Source: a candidate division CSSED10-310 bacterium (lineage in GTDB: Bacteria > CSSED10-310 > JAFGDC01). Taken from it: a stretch of 15,254 bases of DNA. Made by a program: the position numbers and the translations under genes. Below, in pieces: positions 1 to 7,750 of the stretch. The stretch covers positions 1-15,254 of the forward strand of contig JAFGDC010000485.1 in the NCBI GenBank assembly GCA_016932295.1. Direction: 5' to 3'. Every line of letters begins with the position of its first letter. Position 1 is the first letter of the stretch. The notes under the pieces were generated by a model. It did no database searches. It was given only the letters and a program-made list of their open reading frames with translations, and was not told where the DNA came from.

Positions 1-149
1 AAAGAGCGCCTCGCCTGGTTGCCGTGGAAGATTGAAAGCCAACGCACCACGACGATCATTACAGGATTCCGGGTACGACCCCGGAGGAGGTACGACCCCG
101 CGTGGCGCCGGCGAAGGGAGCGCGTGGCGCCAGCCGCGCCCTGGTTTGC

Positions 150-166
150 GCGGCGGGACCCGCCGC
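150..166. repeat. Perfect GC palindrome inside the array (copy 1)
   Basis: GCGGCGGG-A-CCCGCCGC is an 8-bp perfect inverted repeat around one central base. It sits in the degenerate unit between the first two 43-bp elements. As RNA or single-stranded DNA it could fold only with a partly opened stem. Confidence 0.6.
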
Positions 167-499
167 CACGCCTCGTGGGTTCGCGCGCGAATCTTCTTAC
201 CAGCCTTTTGAGTGTCAACGCTTCTCATCGATAAGTAGCGGATTCCAGGTACGACCCCGAATATCCACGACCCCGAATGTCCATCCGTAAGTCTTTAAGC
301 ACCAACGCTTCACATCGAAGATTACAAGATTCCGGGTACGACCCCATTGGAAAGAGCGCTTCGCCTAATTGCCGTGGAAGATTGAACGCCAACGCACCAC
401 GACGATCATTGCAAGATTCCGGGTACGACCCCGGAGGAGGTACGACCCCGCGTAGCGCCAGCGAAGGGAGCGCGTGGCGCCAGCCGCGCCCTGGTTTGC

Positions 500-516
500 G
501 CGGCGGGACCCGCCGC
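500..516. repeat. Perfect GC palindrome inside the array (copy 2)
   Basis: Same 17-bp palindrome as at 150-166, 350 bp downstream, matching the offset between the two large duplicated units. It is conserved although surrounding bases differ between the two copies. Confidence 0.6.
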
Positions 517-696
517 CACATCTCGTAGGTTGCGCGCGGATCTTCTTACCAGCCTTTTGAGTGTCAACGCTTCTCATCGATAAGTAGCGGATTCCAGGTA
601 CGACCCCGAACGTCCAGCCGTAAATCCTTAAGCACCAACGCTTCACATCGAAGATTACAAGATTCCGGGTACGACCCCATTGGAAAGAGCGCCTCG

Positions 697-934
697 CCTG
701 GCTGCCGTGGAAGATTGGAAGCCAACGCATCACGACGATCATTACAGGATTCCGGGTACGACCCCATTGGAGAACGCGACCCCATCGGAACGAGAGTCCC
801 GCCTGGTTCCTGTTGTAGACGGTGAGCCATGTGCAATGCATCTGTTTTCACAGGGCGACACAGTGCCTTTCAAACTGATCCCGGCACTACCACCGGCAGA
901 CAGAATCCGAGTCGGAATCCTTATGTCGAAACGA
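697..934 (+). repeat. Dispersed repeat, left copy (inverted relative to 9923-10140)
   Basis: This stretch includes the last 43-bp element (723-765) and continues through a segment not found elsewhere in the array, ending at about the bases CGAAACGA. The whole stretch recurs in opposite orientation at 9923-10140, roughly 90% identical by eye. The left copy has one extra segment of about 18 bp, a local duplication around GACCCCAT (about 765-785). A one-base length difference near 893 shifts the reading frame between the copies, which argues against a shared protein product. Confidence 0.85.
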
Positions 935-956
935 ACGTGGACCCGGCTGCGCCGCC

Positions 957-985
957 TCGAAACACCCGGCGGGATGTGCTAGAGT
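957..985 (+). promoter_or_regulatory. Possible extended -10 promoter for the phosphatase gene
   Basis: TCGAAA (957-962), a 17-bp spacer and TAGAGT (980-985) preceded by TG at 977-978 resemble a weak sigma-70 site with an extended -10. It lies 32 bp before the GTG start and just outside the dispersed repeat. Each hexamer matches consensus at only four of six positions, so this is tentative. Confidence 0.3.
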
Positions 986-1016
986 AGGATAGTTACAACG
1001 GCGAAAGGAGGGGACG

Positions 1017-2666
1017 GTGTTTCCTACTTTGGGAGAGCGTTTCGTCACGGTGCGCCGCCAGGTCATCCGCGGCTTCCGACTGGATCGCCTGAGACCGCGG
1101 GACCGCCCGGTCATCAGCGCTCTGCGGCGACTGGTGCAGGATCTTGTACCGGAAGGCGTGCTGGAGATATACCACTCGGTCGACGATGTCCCCAAATCGG
1201 ATCTGCGGGCATTCATGCGGGCGCTCACCGATGACGATGTCATCGGCACCATGGATGCCGCCAAGGAACCACTATTCCAGGATACGTACAACGAGACCGG
1301 CATACGCACCCTCCTGTATTGTTACGTGCCGGTGAAAATCTACCGGGACGCCGCGGAAACCAAGCTCTCCTCCGCCCTCGACCGCTACCTGGTGATCCGC
1401 TCACCCAGACCCAATGCCATCCAACCGGAAACCTTCAGACTGATGCTGCTGGTGCTGTACTGGCTCGACCTGGGCATGCTGCTCGCCATCGATCGCGATT
1501 ACCTGCGTAACTATACCCTGCAAACACTGGGCTCCATCCCCGTCGGCTACCTCATTCTGGTGGGGGACCAGGCACTGCTGGCCAACGAACGGGCCCGTGA
1601 CCTGCTGGCTGTGGACCTACCCGTGAACGCCCGCACCTTCGAACTGGAAAAGCTCTTTCCAAAGGATACGGCGACACGCATCAGGGAAGCGGCCAGACAA
1701 CTCTACGGCGAGAACCGGCCGCACATGAAGCTGGCATTCTGGATCCAGGCGGGCGGACGACGGCGGCTCATCAAAGCTGTCCTGAACAGGATCAAGCTGT
1801 TGGACCTGGACGAGATAGGCCTGGACGACGAGATGATCCGCGACCGTTATGAACATACTATCGGCGTGGTGCTGGTGGATGTGACCGACGTGGTACTGCT
1901 GGAGGAGCTGGAGGGCGAGATCGAATTCGCCAAGCGCGCCCAGGAGCGGCTGCTGCCCAGTCTCGAGCGTATCCACGGACCATTCACCGTGGCCACGAGG
2001 CTGCGACCGGCGTCGGAAGTGGGCGGCGACAGCTACGATATCGTCAAGGATGACATGGGGCGGTACTGGTTCATGGTAACGGATGTATCCGGTCACGGCC
2101 TCGATTCCAGCCTGGTATCCACCTTCATGAAAGGCAGCTTCCACACGCTGCTGGAACAGCGGCCGGATATCGGTCCACTGCTGCGCGCCATGGATCGGAA
2201 CATGAGCCTGCTCAGGGATTACGCCTTCATGACCTGCGCCGTCATGGTGCTGGAGCCGGCGAGTCGCACGGCCTGCACGGGTTCCGCCGGTCACCCGCCG
2301 GTCATGGTCTACCGGGCTGACAGCCGCCGGGTGGAAGAGGTGGAGGTCATCAGCCGGCCGCTGGGCGTCACGCTCGGCGCTGACACCGAGTTCATCGGAC
2401 ACCGCCTGCACGTGCAGCCCGGCGACATGGTGGTGCTGTATACCGACGGCATACCGGAACGGCTCGATCCCGACGACAACAGCTTCGGTTACGAACGTCT
2501 CAGGCAGGTGATCGCGGAACACGCGGCACAAGGGCCCAAGGCGGTCATCGACGGTATCGAGGCGGCCCTGGACCGGTTCGGCGGAGATCGGCCCCTGTCG
2601 GATGACTGGACCATTGTGGCGGTGAGCATGAATGAACGCTGGGGCCCCGCCCGGACGGAGGTTTAA
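1017..2666 (+). CDS. SpoIIE/RsbU-type PP2C serine phosphatase with PAS-like sensor region
   Basis: A 549-residue cytoplasmic protein whose C-terminal part (about 315-545) is a PP2C-type SpoIIE/RsbU domain. The metal-site motifs are visible: VGGDSYD (D338), DVSGHGLDSS (D356), GSAGHPP, VLYTDGIPE (D477) and SDDWTIV (D529-D530). Family members dephosphorylate STAS-domain anti-anti-sigma proteins or similar partners. A short helical linker (about 295-315, LEGEIEFAKRAQERLLPS) precedes the domain, as is usual in RsbU-like proteins. Residues about 165-290 read like a PAS sensor (IPVGYLILVGDQALLANERA). Residues 1-160 are not recognised. The start is GTG, chosen because AAAGGAGGGG ends just upstream (1004-1013). 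The stop is one base before the next gene, so the two are probably co-transcribed. No STAS or anti-sigma partner is in the window, so the target is unknown. Confidence 0.9.
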   Translation: MFPTLGERFVTVRRQVIRGFRLDRLRPRDRPVISALRRLVQDLVPEGVLEIYHSVDDVPKSDLRAFMRALTDDDVIGTMDAAKEPLFQDTYNETGIRTLLYCYVPVKIYRDAAETKLSSALDRYLVIRSPRPNAIQPETFRLMLLVLYWLDLGMLLAIDRDYLRNYTLQTLGSIPVGYLILVGDQALLANERARDLLAVDLPVNARTFELEKLFPKDTATRIREAARQLYGENRPHMKLAFWIQAGGRRRLIKAVLNRIKLLDLDEIGLDDEMIRDRYEHTIGVVLVDVTDVVLLEELEGEIEFAKRAQERLLPSLERIHGPFTVATRLRPASEVGGDSYDIVKDDMGRYWFMVTDVSGHGLDSSLVSTFMKGSFHTLLEQRPDIGPLLRAMDRNMSLLRDYAFMTCAVMVLEPASRTACTGSAGHPPVMVYRADSRRVEEVEVISRPLGVTLGADTEFIGHRLHVQPGDMVVLYTDGIPERLDPDDNSFGYERLRQVIAEHAAQGPKAVIDGIEAALDRFGGDRPLSDDWTIVAVSMNERWGPARTEV

Positions 2667-2667
2667 G

Positions 2668-4050
2668 ATGATCCGCGGACAGGCGGGCCGGGGGTGGTTG
2701 CTACTCGTGGTACTGGCGGCGGCAACGGTTCGGGCGGCCGAAATGGATGCCTTCCTGGCGCCGCGCGGCGGTTTCGCCGCGGATAACCGGGAACGCACCA
2801 TCACCATGCCGGACGGCAGCGAACAACCCGGCACGATGGAAAACGCGGTGCTCGAACTGATCCAGCGCGCCGGGGCCGGCAGCACCATCCACCTGGCCAT
2901 GTATTCCTTCTCCGCCCGTCATATCCAGGATGCCCTGATCCAGGCCGCGCGAAGGGGCGCCACCGTCCTGCTGATCCTGGATGGAGTGAACGAGTTCGCC
3001 GAGAAGCCACGCCGGGAGTTGCTGGACAAGATCGCCGCAGCCGGAGTGAACATACCGGTGAAAGTGGTCACCGCAGAGCGGATGAAAGAACTGGGTCGCA
3101 CCCTTGCCCATACCGGCGGTCGTGTCTTCACCGGCTCGATGCATGAGAAGTTCGGCGTGTTCGAGTATGGAGACGGAGCTCCCGCCGCGGTGTTCGCGGG
3201 TAGCGCCAACCTCAGTTACAGCTCCGATTCGATGTTTGCCGAAAACCGCATCAGGGTCATCGGCGACGACCGCCTGGCAATGACGCTCGAGGATGAATTC
3301 GCCATATTGTGGGAGCATTACGGCACCTGCGCCGTAGAGACCTGTCCGGAACTGCCGCGGCCATCGGCGCGCACGCCGGACGACGATGGGACGCTCACCT
3401 TCATCACCAACTCCACGCCCGATGACGGCGGCACGGTCATGACCGGTCAGGTGATCAGGCTGCTGGGCAAGGCCGGCATCAAGGGCGGCAGCGTGGCGGC
3501 GGCCATGTTCTATTTCACCGGCAAACCGATTGCCGATGCGCTGTTGAGGCTGGCCGCGGAGCATCCGGGCAGCACCCTTCGCATCCTGCTGGACCAGGGC
3601 CAGTTGGATCGAGAGGAGGACGAAGAGGTTCTGGGGCAATGGCTCGAGGAGGAAGCCGAACGCCTGCGCCTGCGCAACCTGGAGATCAGGTACAGGTGGG
3701 AACCGGATGCCTATGGCTGGGACGAGGAGCGCACGCCGCCCGGACCGGCCAAGGTGTTCGCGCTGGCGCCGTTTCTCATGCACCACAAGTTCTTCATCGT
3801 CAATGACTCGATTCTCGTGAACGGCAGCTTCAATTGGACCGCGCTAGGTGACAGAAATCTCGAAAACCTGCTGGTGGTGAATGGTAGTGAACCGCGCGCA
3901 CGGCGGCTGGTGGACAGGTTCGCGGCAGAGTTCGAAGAGCTATGGCGGCATCAATCCATCGGCGGACCCGCCGGCCGAGCGGTCAAACGCATGATTTACG
4001 AAAAGCTGATGGAGGAACACTCCCGGGGGGAAGCGGCCACCAAACCCTGA
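2668..4050 (+). CDS. Secreted PLD-superfamily protein with two HKD-like motifs
   Basis: A 460-residue protein. The ATG at 2668 is preferred over an upstream in-frame ATG at 2632, because GGAGG lies 7 bases before it and the product then starts with a signal peptide (MIRGQAGRGWLLLVVLAAAT, probable cleavage after VRA, residue 23). Two phospholipase D-type half sites are visible: HEKFGVF at 159-165 followed by GSANLS, and HHKFFIV at 372-378 followed by GSFNWT and NLENLLVV. Family members use the two His/Lys pairs for phosphodiester hydrolysis or transfer, on phospholipids or nucleic acids; the GSFNWT...NLEN pattern is Nuc/PLD6-like. The aspartate position of HxKxxxxD is E in the first motif and N in the second, although H and K are kept in both. 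Likely periplasmic or exported. It is coupled to the phosphatase gene by a one-base gap. The substrate cannot be told from sequence. Confidence 0.88.
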   Translation: MIRGQAGRGWLLLVVLAAATVRAAEMDAFLAPRGGFAADNRERTITMPDGSEQPGTMENAVLELIQRAGAGSTIHLAMYSFSARHIQDALIQAARRGATVLLILDGVNEFAEKPRRELLDKIAAAGVNIPVKVVTAERMKELGRTLAHTGGRVFTGSMHEKFGVFEYGDGAPAAVFAGSANLSYSSDSMFAENRIRVIGDDRLAMTLEDEFAILWEHYGTCAVETCPELPRPSARTPDDDGTLTFITNSTPDDGGTVMTGQVIRLLGKAGIKGGSVAAAMFYFTGKPIADALLRLAAEHPGSTLRILLDQGQLDREEDEEVLGQWLEEEAERLRLRNLEIRYRWEPDAYGWDEERTPPGPAKVFALAPFLMHHKFFIVNDSILVNGSFNWTALGDRNLENLLVVNGSEPRARRLVDRFAAEFEELWRHQSIGGPAGRAVKRMIYEKLMEEHSRGEAATKP

Positions 4051-4054
4051 CCTG

Positions 4055-4071
4055 CCGGCGGGAAGCGCCGG
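4055..4071. terminator. Small GC hairpin between convergent genes
   Basis: CCGGCG-GGAAG-CGCCGG forms a 6-bp stem in the 28-bp gap between the PLD gene and the convergent bactofilin gene. No T-run follows on either strand, so it is a weak terminator candidate at best. Confidence 0.3.
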
Positions 4072-4078
4072 AGCAAGG

Positions 4079-4429
4079 TTATTTGGCCTTGCTGACGTTG
4101 AAATCGCCGCTGATGATGGCGCCCTGCGTGATCTTCAGGTTCGGCGTGACGATACTGCCTTCCACCCTGCCGCTGTCGGCGATCTCGACTCGTTCGGAAG
4201 TCACGATCTTCCCTTTCACCCACCCGGCGACAGTCACGTCACGCACGTTGATGTCACCCTCGACATACCCGTTCTTTTCGACGATCAGGCTACCGGTTTT
4301 CAAGTTGATTTCACCGTGCACGTTGCCGGACAGCCGCATATCGCCGTCGCCACTTATGTTGCCGTGAATAATCAACTTATCGGCCAGAAAACTGGAGCCT
4401 TTCTTGGTGGGCGTATTGAAGTCGCTCAT
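4079..4429 (-). CDS. Bactofilin (polymer-forming cytoskeletal protein)
   Basis: A 116-residue protein of the bactofilin family (DUF583). A short disordered N-terminus (about residues 1-14) leads into repeated short beta strands with alternating glycines and hydrophobics across about 18-112 (for example IIHGNISGDGDMRLSGNVHG and VEIADSGRVEGSIVTPNLKI), the hallmark of the right-handed beta-helix that polymerises without nucleotide. Bactofilins place cell-wall, stalk, motility or pilus components. The ATG start at 4429 is preceded by GGGAGG with a 5-base gap. The gene lies 72 bp behind the DUF2723 gene on the same strand, but has a promoter-like sequence of its own. No M23 peptidase, the common neighbour of wall-shaping bactofilins, is in the window. 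Confidence 0.93.
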   Translation of the reverse strand: MSDFNTPTKKGSSFLADKLIIHGNISGDGDMRLSGNVHGEINLKTGSLIVEKNGYVEGDINVRDVTVAGWVKGKIVTSERVEIADSGRVEGSIVTPNLKITQGAIISGDFNVSKAK

Positions 4430-4463
4430 ACGATCCTCCCGGGTTGCAGCGCGTTGAAAGAGA

Positions 4464-4493
4464 TTTGTATCACCGGGGCGCGCACTGCGTCAA
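4464..4493 (-). promoter_or_regulatory. Probable sigma-70 promoter for bactofilin
   Basis: On the minus strand TTGACG (4493-4488), an 18-bp spacer and TACAAA (4469-4464) preceded by TG form an extended -10 type promoter, about 35 bp upstream of the bactofilin ATG. It would let bactofilin be expressed apart from the glycosyltransferase genes upstream. Confidence 0.5.
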
Positions 4494-4501
4494 GCATCCC
4501 C

Positions 4502-6442
4502 TCACAACGCCGGCATGGTCCACTCCGTCACCCGGGGCGCGGTGCGCAGGCGGTCCTCCAAAGGCTCCCGCGACAACTCGCGCAACAGGGACAATCTGGC
4601 CACGATGTCCGCCGAAGGATGCATGATGAGGGCCGCCTCGTGCAGGTAGCGGTACGCATCTTCATAATTTCGCTGCATGGCAAGCGTGGCGGAGGCGGCG
4701 ATGTAATTGATGGCGGCCAGTTCCACGGTATGGCAGGGGCGCGCCATACCCTGGAATTCTTCCAGCATGCTGCGGCAGCGCGCCAGGTCCAGAGTGGTGC
4801 GGAGCCTGCTTCGGGCGGGAGGAACGAACACCAGGGGCGCCGAAACCTCCATGACCTGGCCCATGGGTATAAGGCGATTGAGCAGATTGGGATCGTCCTG
4901 GCTGGCGATCCAGTAGACCTCACGATCGGCCAGATTGTACCGGACCAAGTCCTTGACGACCTCGGTCAGGACGCGATAGAGCGCCTGGCGGGTGAGTTCT
5001 TCTTCCGACCGGACACCGGCCAGGGCGTAATAGCGCAGCAAATCCGCGCCACCCGTCCGGAGATCGGGGAACCGCAGGTATGGATACCGCTCGCGGCTCG
5101 TGTCCAGGTAGCCGTGCCAGTGCAGGACGGCGGCCCGGTTGAGAAACGCCACGTCGGAACGATAGTGGGTGACATCGATCACATAATGAAGGACATAGTG
5201 GAGATTGCCCAGGTAGCCGGTCCAGAGGAGACTGTCCGACGCCAAGGAATCGAGGGTGAGCTGCGCGTACCTGGAGGAACTGGTATCGGCGGAGAGATCC
5301 ATGCCGGCGAAGGGGGTGACCAGGAAAATGCTCCAAACGGCCAGCGCGGCAACGGCGAGCCGGCGTGGCAGGGGGTGGCGGAGGCGTGCCAGGAGCCACC
5401 CCAGGGCTGCCGCCAGACAAATGGTGAGGACGAGGTGGGAGAGCAGAACATACGCATCGGTGGTATCGGGGTTGGCACCGTAATTGCGGTTCATGAGCGA
5501 GACTGCCACGTTGCCCGTGAACAGGGTGGCGAGGAGCAGGCCGTGGCGGCGGCGGCGCAGGAGGATGATCAGAAACCCCATGACCATGAGCAGAATGGCA
5601 TAGATACCCCAGGCGTCGATGGTACGTGTGCAATACCTGTGCAGATGCTCGAGGTACAGCTCGGGATCGGCGCCAAGGAAACGATTGAAGCTGCTTTTTC
5701 GGGTGAATGACCGAATGAAGTTCGACCAGCGTTCGGGATCGCCGAGATCGATGGGCAACGGGCGGCTCGAACGCAATGGCAGGTAGAGGTAGACACTGGC
5801 GCCCATCAGGAAGCATGAAACGGCGCCGGTCATGGGACGGGGCCGAAGCAGGCGCCGCGGGGAACCGGCCTGGAGCAGGACAAGGACGAAGGCCGGGAAG
5901 GCATGGGCCAGCAGCAGCGAATGGTTGCCGGCACCCAGACCGAAGAGGAACGCGGCCAGCAGTAACGGGCGGAGATGCGGATCGTCACGACGATCCGGAA
6001 ACACCGCCAGCAGAGCCAGGAGGATGCCAAGGATGAGGGCGAGGTTGAGGCTGTAGACCTCGGCCTTGGTACCCTCGAACCAAAACAGGGGCAGCAAGCC
6101 GAAAACCAGCGCCGAGAAGTCGACGGCCAGCCGGTGGGCGTGATCGCGGGGCAGCAGGCGGCGACCGAACCGGGCAAGCAGGACCACCGCGATGGCGCTC
6201 CAGACGGCGGATACCCAGTTGCTGCGGGCGGCGATGGTAGCCATGGGGAGCCATAGAAGCGGCTTGTTGAGCAGAAGGAAAAAGGGGAAACTGGGGGAGT
6301 GCGGCAGGCCGAGACACCACAGGGCCGTCGTCATTTCACCGCTGTCGTACCAGTACACCGTGGGGCAGGCGGTGCGGAGGTAGAGAACCAGCGTGATGGC
6401 GCCGGGCAGCAAGGGGCGGAGCCGGTGCAGAAGGGAGATCAT
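4502..6442 (-). CDS. DUF2723 polytopic membrane protein, putative GT-C glycosyltransferase (paralogue 1)
   Basis: A 646-residue protein with many membrane segments over about residues 10-400 and a long soluble C-terminal part (about 400-646) ending in helical, TPR-like sequence. Family signatures are visible: YWYDSGEMTTAL (D33, E36), then LGLPHSPSF (H48), KAEVYSLN at 126-133 and GAGNHSLLL near 171-179. DUF2723 proteins are the bacterial relatives of TMEM260, an animal O-mannosyltransferase; the GT-C fold and a lipid-phosphate sugar donor are family-based inference, and the acceptor is unknown. The ATG overlaps the stop of the upstream GT2 gene as ATGA (6439-6442), so the two are probably translationally coupled. 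That pairing fits a donor-maker and donor-user. A second paralogue lies on the other strand at 10520. Confidence 0.87.
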   Translation of the reverse strand: MISLLHRLRPLLPGAITLVLYLRTACPTVYWYDSGEMTTALWCLGLPHSPSFPFFLLLNKPLLWLPMATIAARSNWVSAVWSAIAVVLLARFGRRLLPRDHAHRLAVDFSALVFGLLPLFWFEGTKAEVYSLNLALILGILLALLAVFPDRRDDPHLRPLLLAAFLFGLGAGNHSLLLAHAFPAFVLVLLQAGSPRRLLRPRPMTGAVSCFLMGASVYLYLPLRSSRPLPIDLGDPERWSNFIRSFTRKSSFNRFLGADPELYLEHLHRYCTRTIDAWGIYAILLMVMGFLIILLRRRRHGLLLATLFTGNVAVSLMNRNYGANPDTTDAYVLLSHLVLTICLAAALGWLLARLRHPLPRRLAVAALAVWSIFLVTPFAGMDLSADTSSSRYAQLTLDSLASDSLLWTGYLGNLHYVLHYVIDVTHYRSDVAFLNRAAVLHWHGYLDTSRERYPYLRFPDLRTGGADLLRYYALAGVRSEEELTRQALYRVLTEVVKDLVRYNLADREVYWIASQDDPNLLNRLIPMGQVMEVSAPLVFVPPARSRLRTTLDLARCRSMLEEFQGMARPCHTVELAAINYIAASATLAMQRNYEDAYRYLHEAALIMHPSADIVARLSLLRELSREPLEDRLRTAPRVTEWTMPAL

Positions 6443-7470
6443 GAGCCGGCCGGGTGCTCCCCGCCCTGCGCCGGAGGTGCCCCACAGCCGGGCGCGCGGC
6501 GGTGCAGCTTGGCAATGCCGTAGATGGCGGACCGGGTGGTCTCGTGGTAGATCTTGGCCAGCATTTCGCCCAGCAGTCCAAGACTGAATAACTGCGTGCC
6601 TGATATCAACAGCATGATGGAAAACAGGAAAAGGGGTGCCCGCCGCTCGAAGATGTGCATGCCGAACATGTACTTTTTCACGATCAGCCAGGTGAGGATA
6701 CCACCGCCCAAGGCCAACAGGGTGCCGCCGATGGAGCCGAATATCTGCAAGGGCCTGGAAAGGTACGTCTGCAGAAATTTTATACGGATGAGATCGAAGA
6801 AAACCGTGAACGTGCGGCTCAGGTTATACTTCGAGCGGCCGTAATGACGCACGCCGCTGCGGATGGGGACCTCCTTGATGCGGGGGCGGAGGTTGATAGC
6901 CAGGGCTGGAATGAAGCGATGGAACTGGCCGTACATCTTGATGTTGTCGAGGATATCACGGCGGTAGGCCTTGAAGGTAGTGCCGAAATCGTGGATGTCG
7001 ACGCCGGAAAGCCTCGCCATTGCCCAGTTGGCGATGCGGGAGGGAATCTTTCGGCGCCAGAGGGGATCGATGCGATGCTTGCGCCAACCGCTGACAATGT
7101 CGTATCCCTCCTCGATCCCCGCAATGAAGGCTGGAATGTCTTCGGGATCATGCTGCAGGTCGCCGTCCATGGCGATCACCACATCGCCTTCGGCGTGGTC
7201 GAAACCGGCGGCGAGCGCCGCGGTCTGCCCGTAGTTGCCGTGGAGATCAACCACCACCACCCTGGCATCCCGCTGGTGGAGCGCCAACAGGATGTCCCTG
7301 GTGTGGTCGACGCTGCCGTCGTTGACAAACACCAGTTCGAAGGCGATTCCACAGGCTTCCAGGACATTGACCAGGGCAGCATGCAGCGGCCCGATGCTGT
7401 CCGCCTCGTTGTAAAACGGGACAACAATGGAAAGAAGCCTGACGGAATAGTGGTCGATGGCATGATTCAT
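6439..7470 (-). CDS. GT2 polyprenyl-phosphate glycosyltransferase (GtrB/ArnC/DPM1-like)
   Basis: A 343-residue protein from the ATG at 7470. The GT-A domain has LSIVVPFYNE, FVNDGS (48-53) and the catalytic DxD-type motif MDGDLQHDPE (D102, D104). GRSKYNLSRT (211-220) is the conserved segment before the membrane part. Two C-terminal hydrophobic segments follow (about 245-267 and 278-303), ending in LGEMLAKIYHE, as in GtrB/ArnC-like enzymes. The family transfers a sugar from a nucleotide donor to undecaprenyl or dolichyl phosphate at the cytoplasmic face. An in-frame ATG at 7482 is also possible; neither has a clear Shine-Dalgarno, and the frame stays open up to 7656. The stop overlaps the DUF2723 start by ATGA. 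The sugar is not predictable. The tail after residue 320 is longer than I expect for the family. Confidence 0.9.
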   Translation of the reverse strand: MNHAIDHYSVRLLSIVVPFYNEADSIGPLHAALVNVLEACGIAFELVFVNDGSVDHTRDILLALHQRDARVVVVDLHGNYGQTAALAAGFDHAEGDVVIAMDGDLQHDPEDIPAFIAGIEEGYDIVSGWRKHRIDPLWRRKIPSRIANWAMARLSGVDIHDFGTTFKAYRRDILDNIKMYGQFHRFIPALAINLRPRIKEVPIRSGVRHYGRSKYNLSRTFTVFFDLIRIKFLQTYLSRPLQIFGSIGGTLLALGGGILTWLIVKKYMFGMHIFERRAPLFLFSIMLLISGTQLFSLGLLGEMLAKIYHETTRSAIYGIAKLHRRAPGCGAPPAQGGEHPAGS

Positions 7471-7551
7471 GAGCGGTATCATATGCCATGCGGATGGTGA
7501 AGGCAAGGTGGCGCGGCGCAGGACACGCCGTCTTTCAGGATCGACGGCGAC

Positions 7552-7581
7552 GCGGTTCCGGACGAGGCGGTTCCGGACAAG
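7552..7581 (+). repeat. 15-bp tandem duplication
   Basis: GCGGTTCCGGACGAG (7552-7566) is followed directly by GCGGTTCCGGACAAG (7567-7581), one mismatch. It lies in the leader region upstream of the GT2 start. Probably a replication-slippage duplication with no evident role. Confidence 0.8.
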
Positions 7582-7635
7582 GCGGCCCGATCGAAATTCA
7601 CCCGCACTTCTATCACAGTGCCGATATGCGCCGCC

Positions 7636-7654
7636 GGTGACATTTTTTGTCACC
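7636..7654. promoter_or_regulatory. Perfect 7-bp inverted repeat, candidate operator
   Basis: GGTGACA-TTTTT-TGTCACC is a perfect inverted repeat with a 5-base T centre in the divergent GT2/pilin intergenic region. It lies about 180 bp upstream of the sigma-54 promoter. The half-site TGTCACC recurs singly at 7751-7757. The spacing suits a dimeric regulator. The TGTC core resembles what has been described for PilR-type activator sites, but the assignment is inference. Confidence 0.45.
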
Positions 7655-7750
7655 ACCCCCGGCCGACAGATGAATCGATTCAGGAATGGGCACTTACTGG
7701 CGATTCAGAAGAATCACCGCCGACGAACAGAACAACAAAGTGCCGTGAAT

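Larger units (their letters stand above)
1..765 (+). repeat. Tandem array of ~87-bp-period repeats carrying a 43-bp element
   Basis: A 43-bp element starts CAACGC and ends GATTCCGGGTACGACCCC (or GATTCCAGGTACGACCCC). It occurs at 40-82, 216-258, 303-345, 390-432, 565-607, 636-678 and 723-765, always exactly 43 bp. Start-to-start distances are 176, 87, 87, 175, 71 and 87, so the basic unit is about 87 bp. One degenerate unit lies in each 175-bp step, and a deletion of about 16 bp shortens one step. The interval sequences are repeated too: 346-389 and 679-722 are almost identical, and 1-39 matches their right-hand part. At a larger scale 1-350 is duplicated as 351-683. The end of the element holds GGGT-ACG-ACCC, a short hairpin. 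There is no credible gene; open frames here are a by-product of 87 being a multiple of three. Function unknown. Confidence 0.9.

Noticed and set aside
1..765. CRISPR array: 43-bp repeats with intervals often 44 bp
   Set aside because: The intervals are themselves repeated (346-389 and 679-722 nearly identical), the repeat sequences vary, interval length ranges from 28 to 133, and there are no cas genes.
225..851. Minus-strand ORFs in the repeat array, with a recurring GSYPESCN peptide
   Set aside because: The open frames follow from the 87-bp period being 29 codons. There is no Shine-Dalgarno or recognisable domain, and other frames across the array are open as well.
1..934. Integron attC sites
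   Set aside because: The repeat ends do not match the RYYYAAC/GTTRRRY core arrangement, no cassette ORFs lie between them, and there is no integrase.
778..982. Shared peptide RLVPVVDGEP...AMHLFSQ in both dispersed repeat copies, as a possible gene end
   Set aside because: A one-base length difference shifts the frame between copies, and base changes are not concentrated at third codon positions.
1617..2900. 427-codon antisense ORF over the phosphatase and PLD genes
   Set aside because: A GC-rich shadow frame opposite two clear domain-bearing genes; no domain or ribosome binding site.
4316..5710. 464-codon plus-strand ORF opposite the bactofilin and DUF2723 genes
   Set aside because: Its composition is that of an antisense shadow (rich in G, Q, R and E, no domain). 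The minus strand carries the conserved family motifs.
6655..7500. 281-codon plus-strand ORF opposite GT2
   Set aside because: Shadow frame of the clear GT2 coding sequence; no start signal.
7471..7656. Extended N-terminus of GT2 up to 7656
   Set aside because: The added residues are Arg-rich, cover the 15-bp tandem repeat and part of the operator-like inverted repeat, and do not resemble the family, which starts shortly before LSIVVPFYNE.
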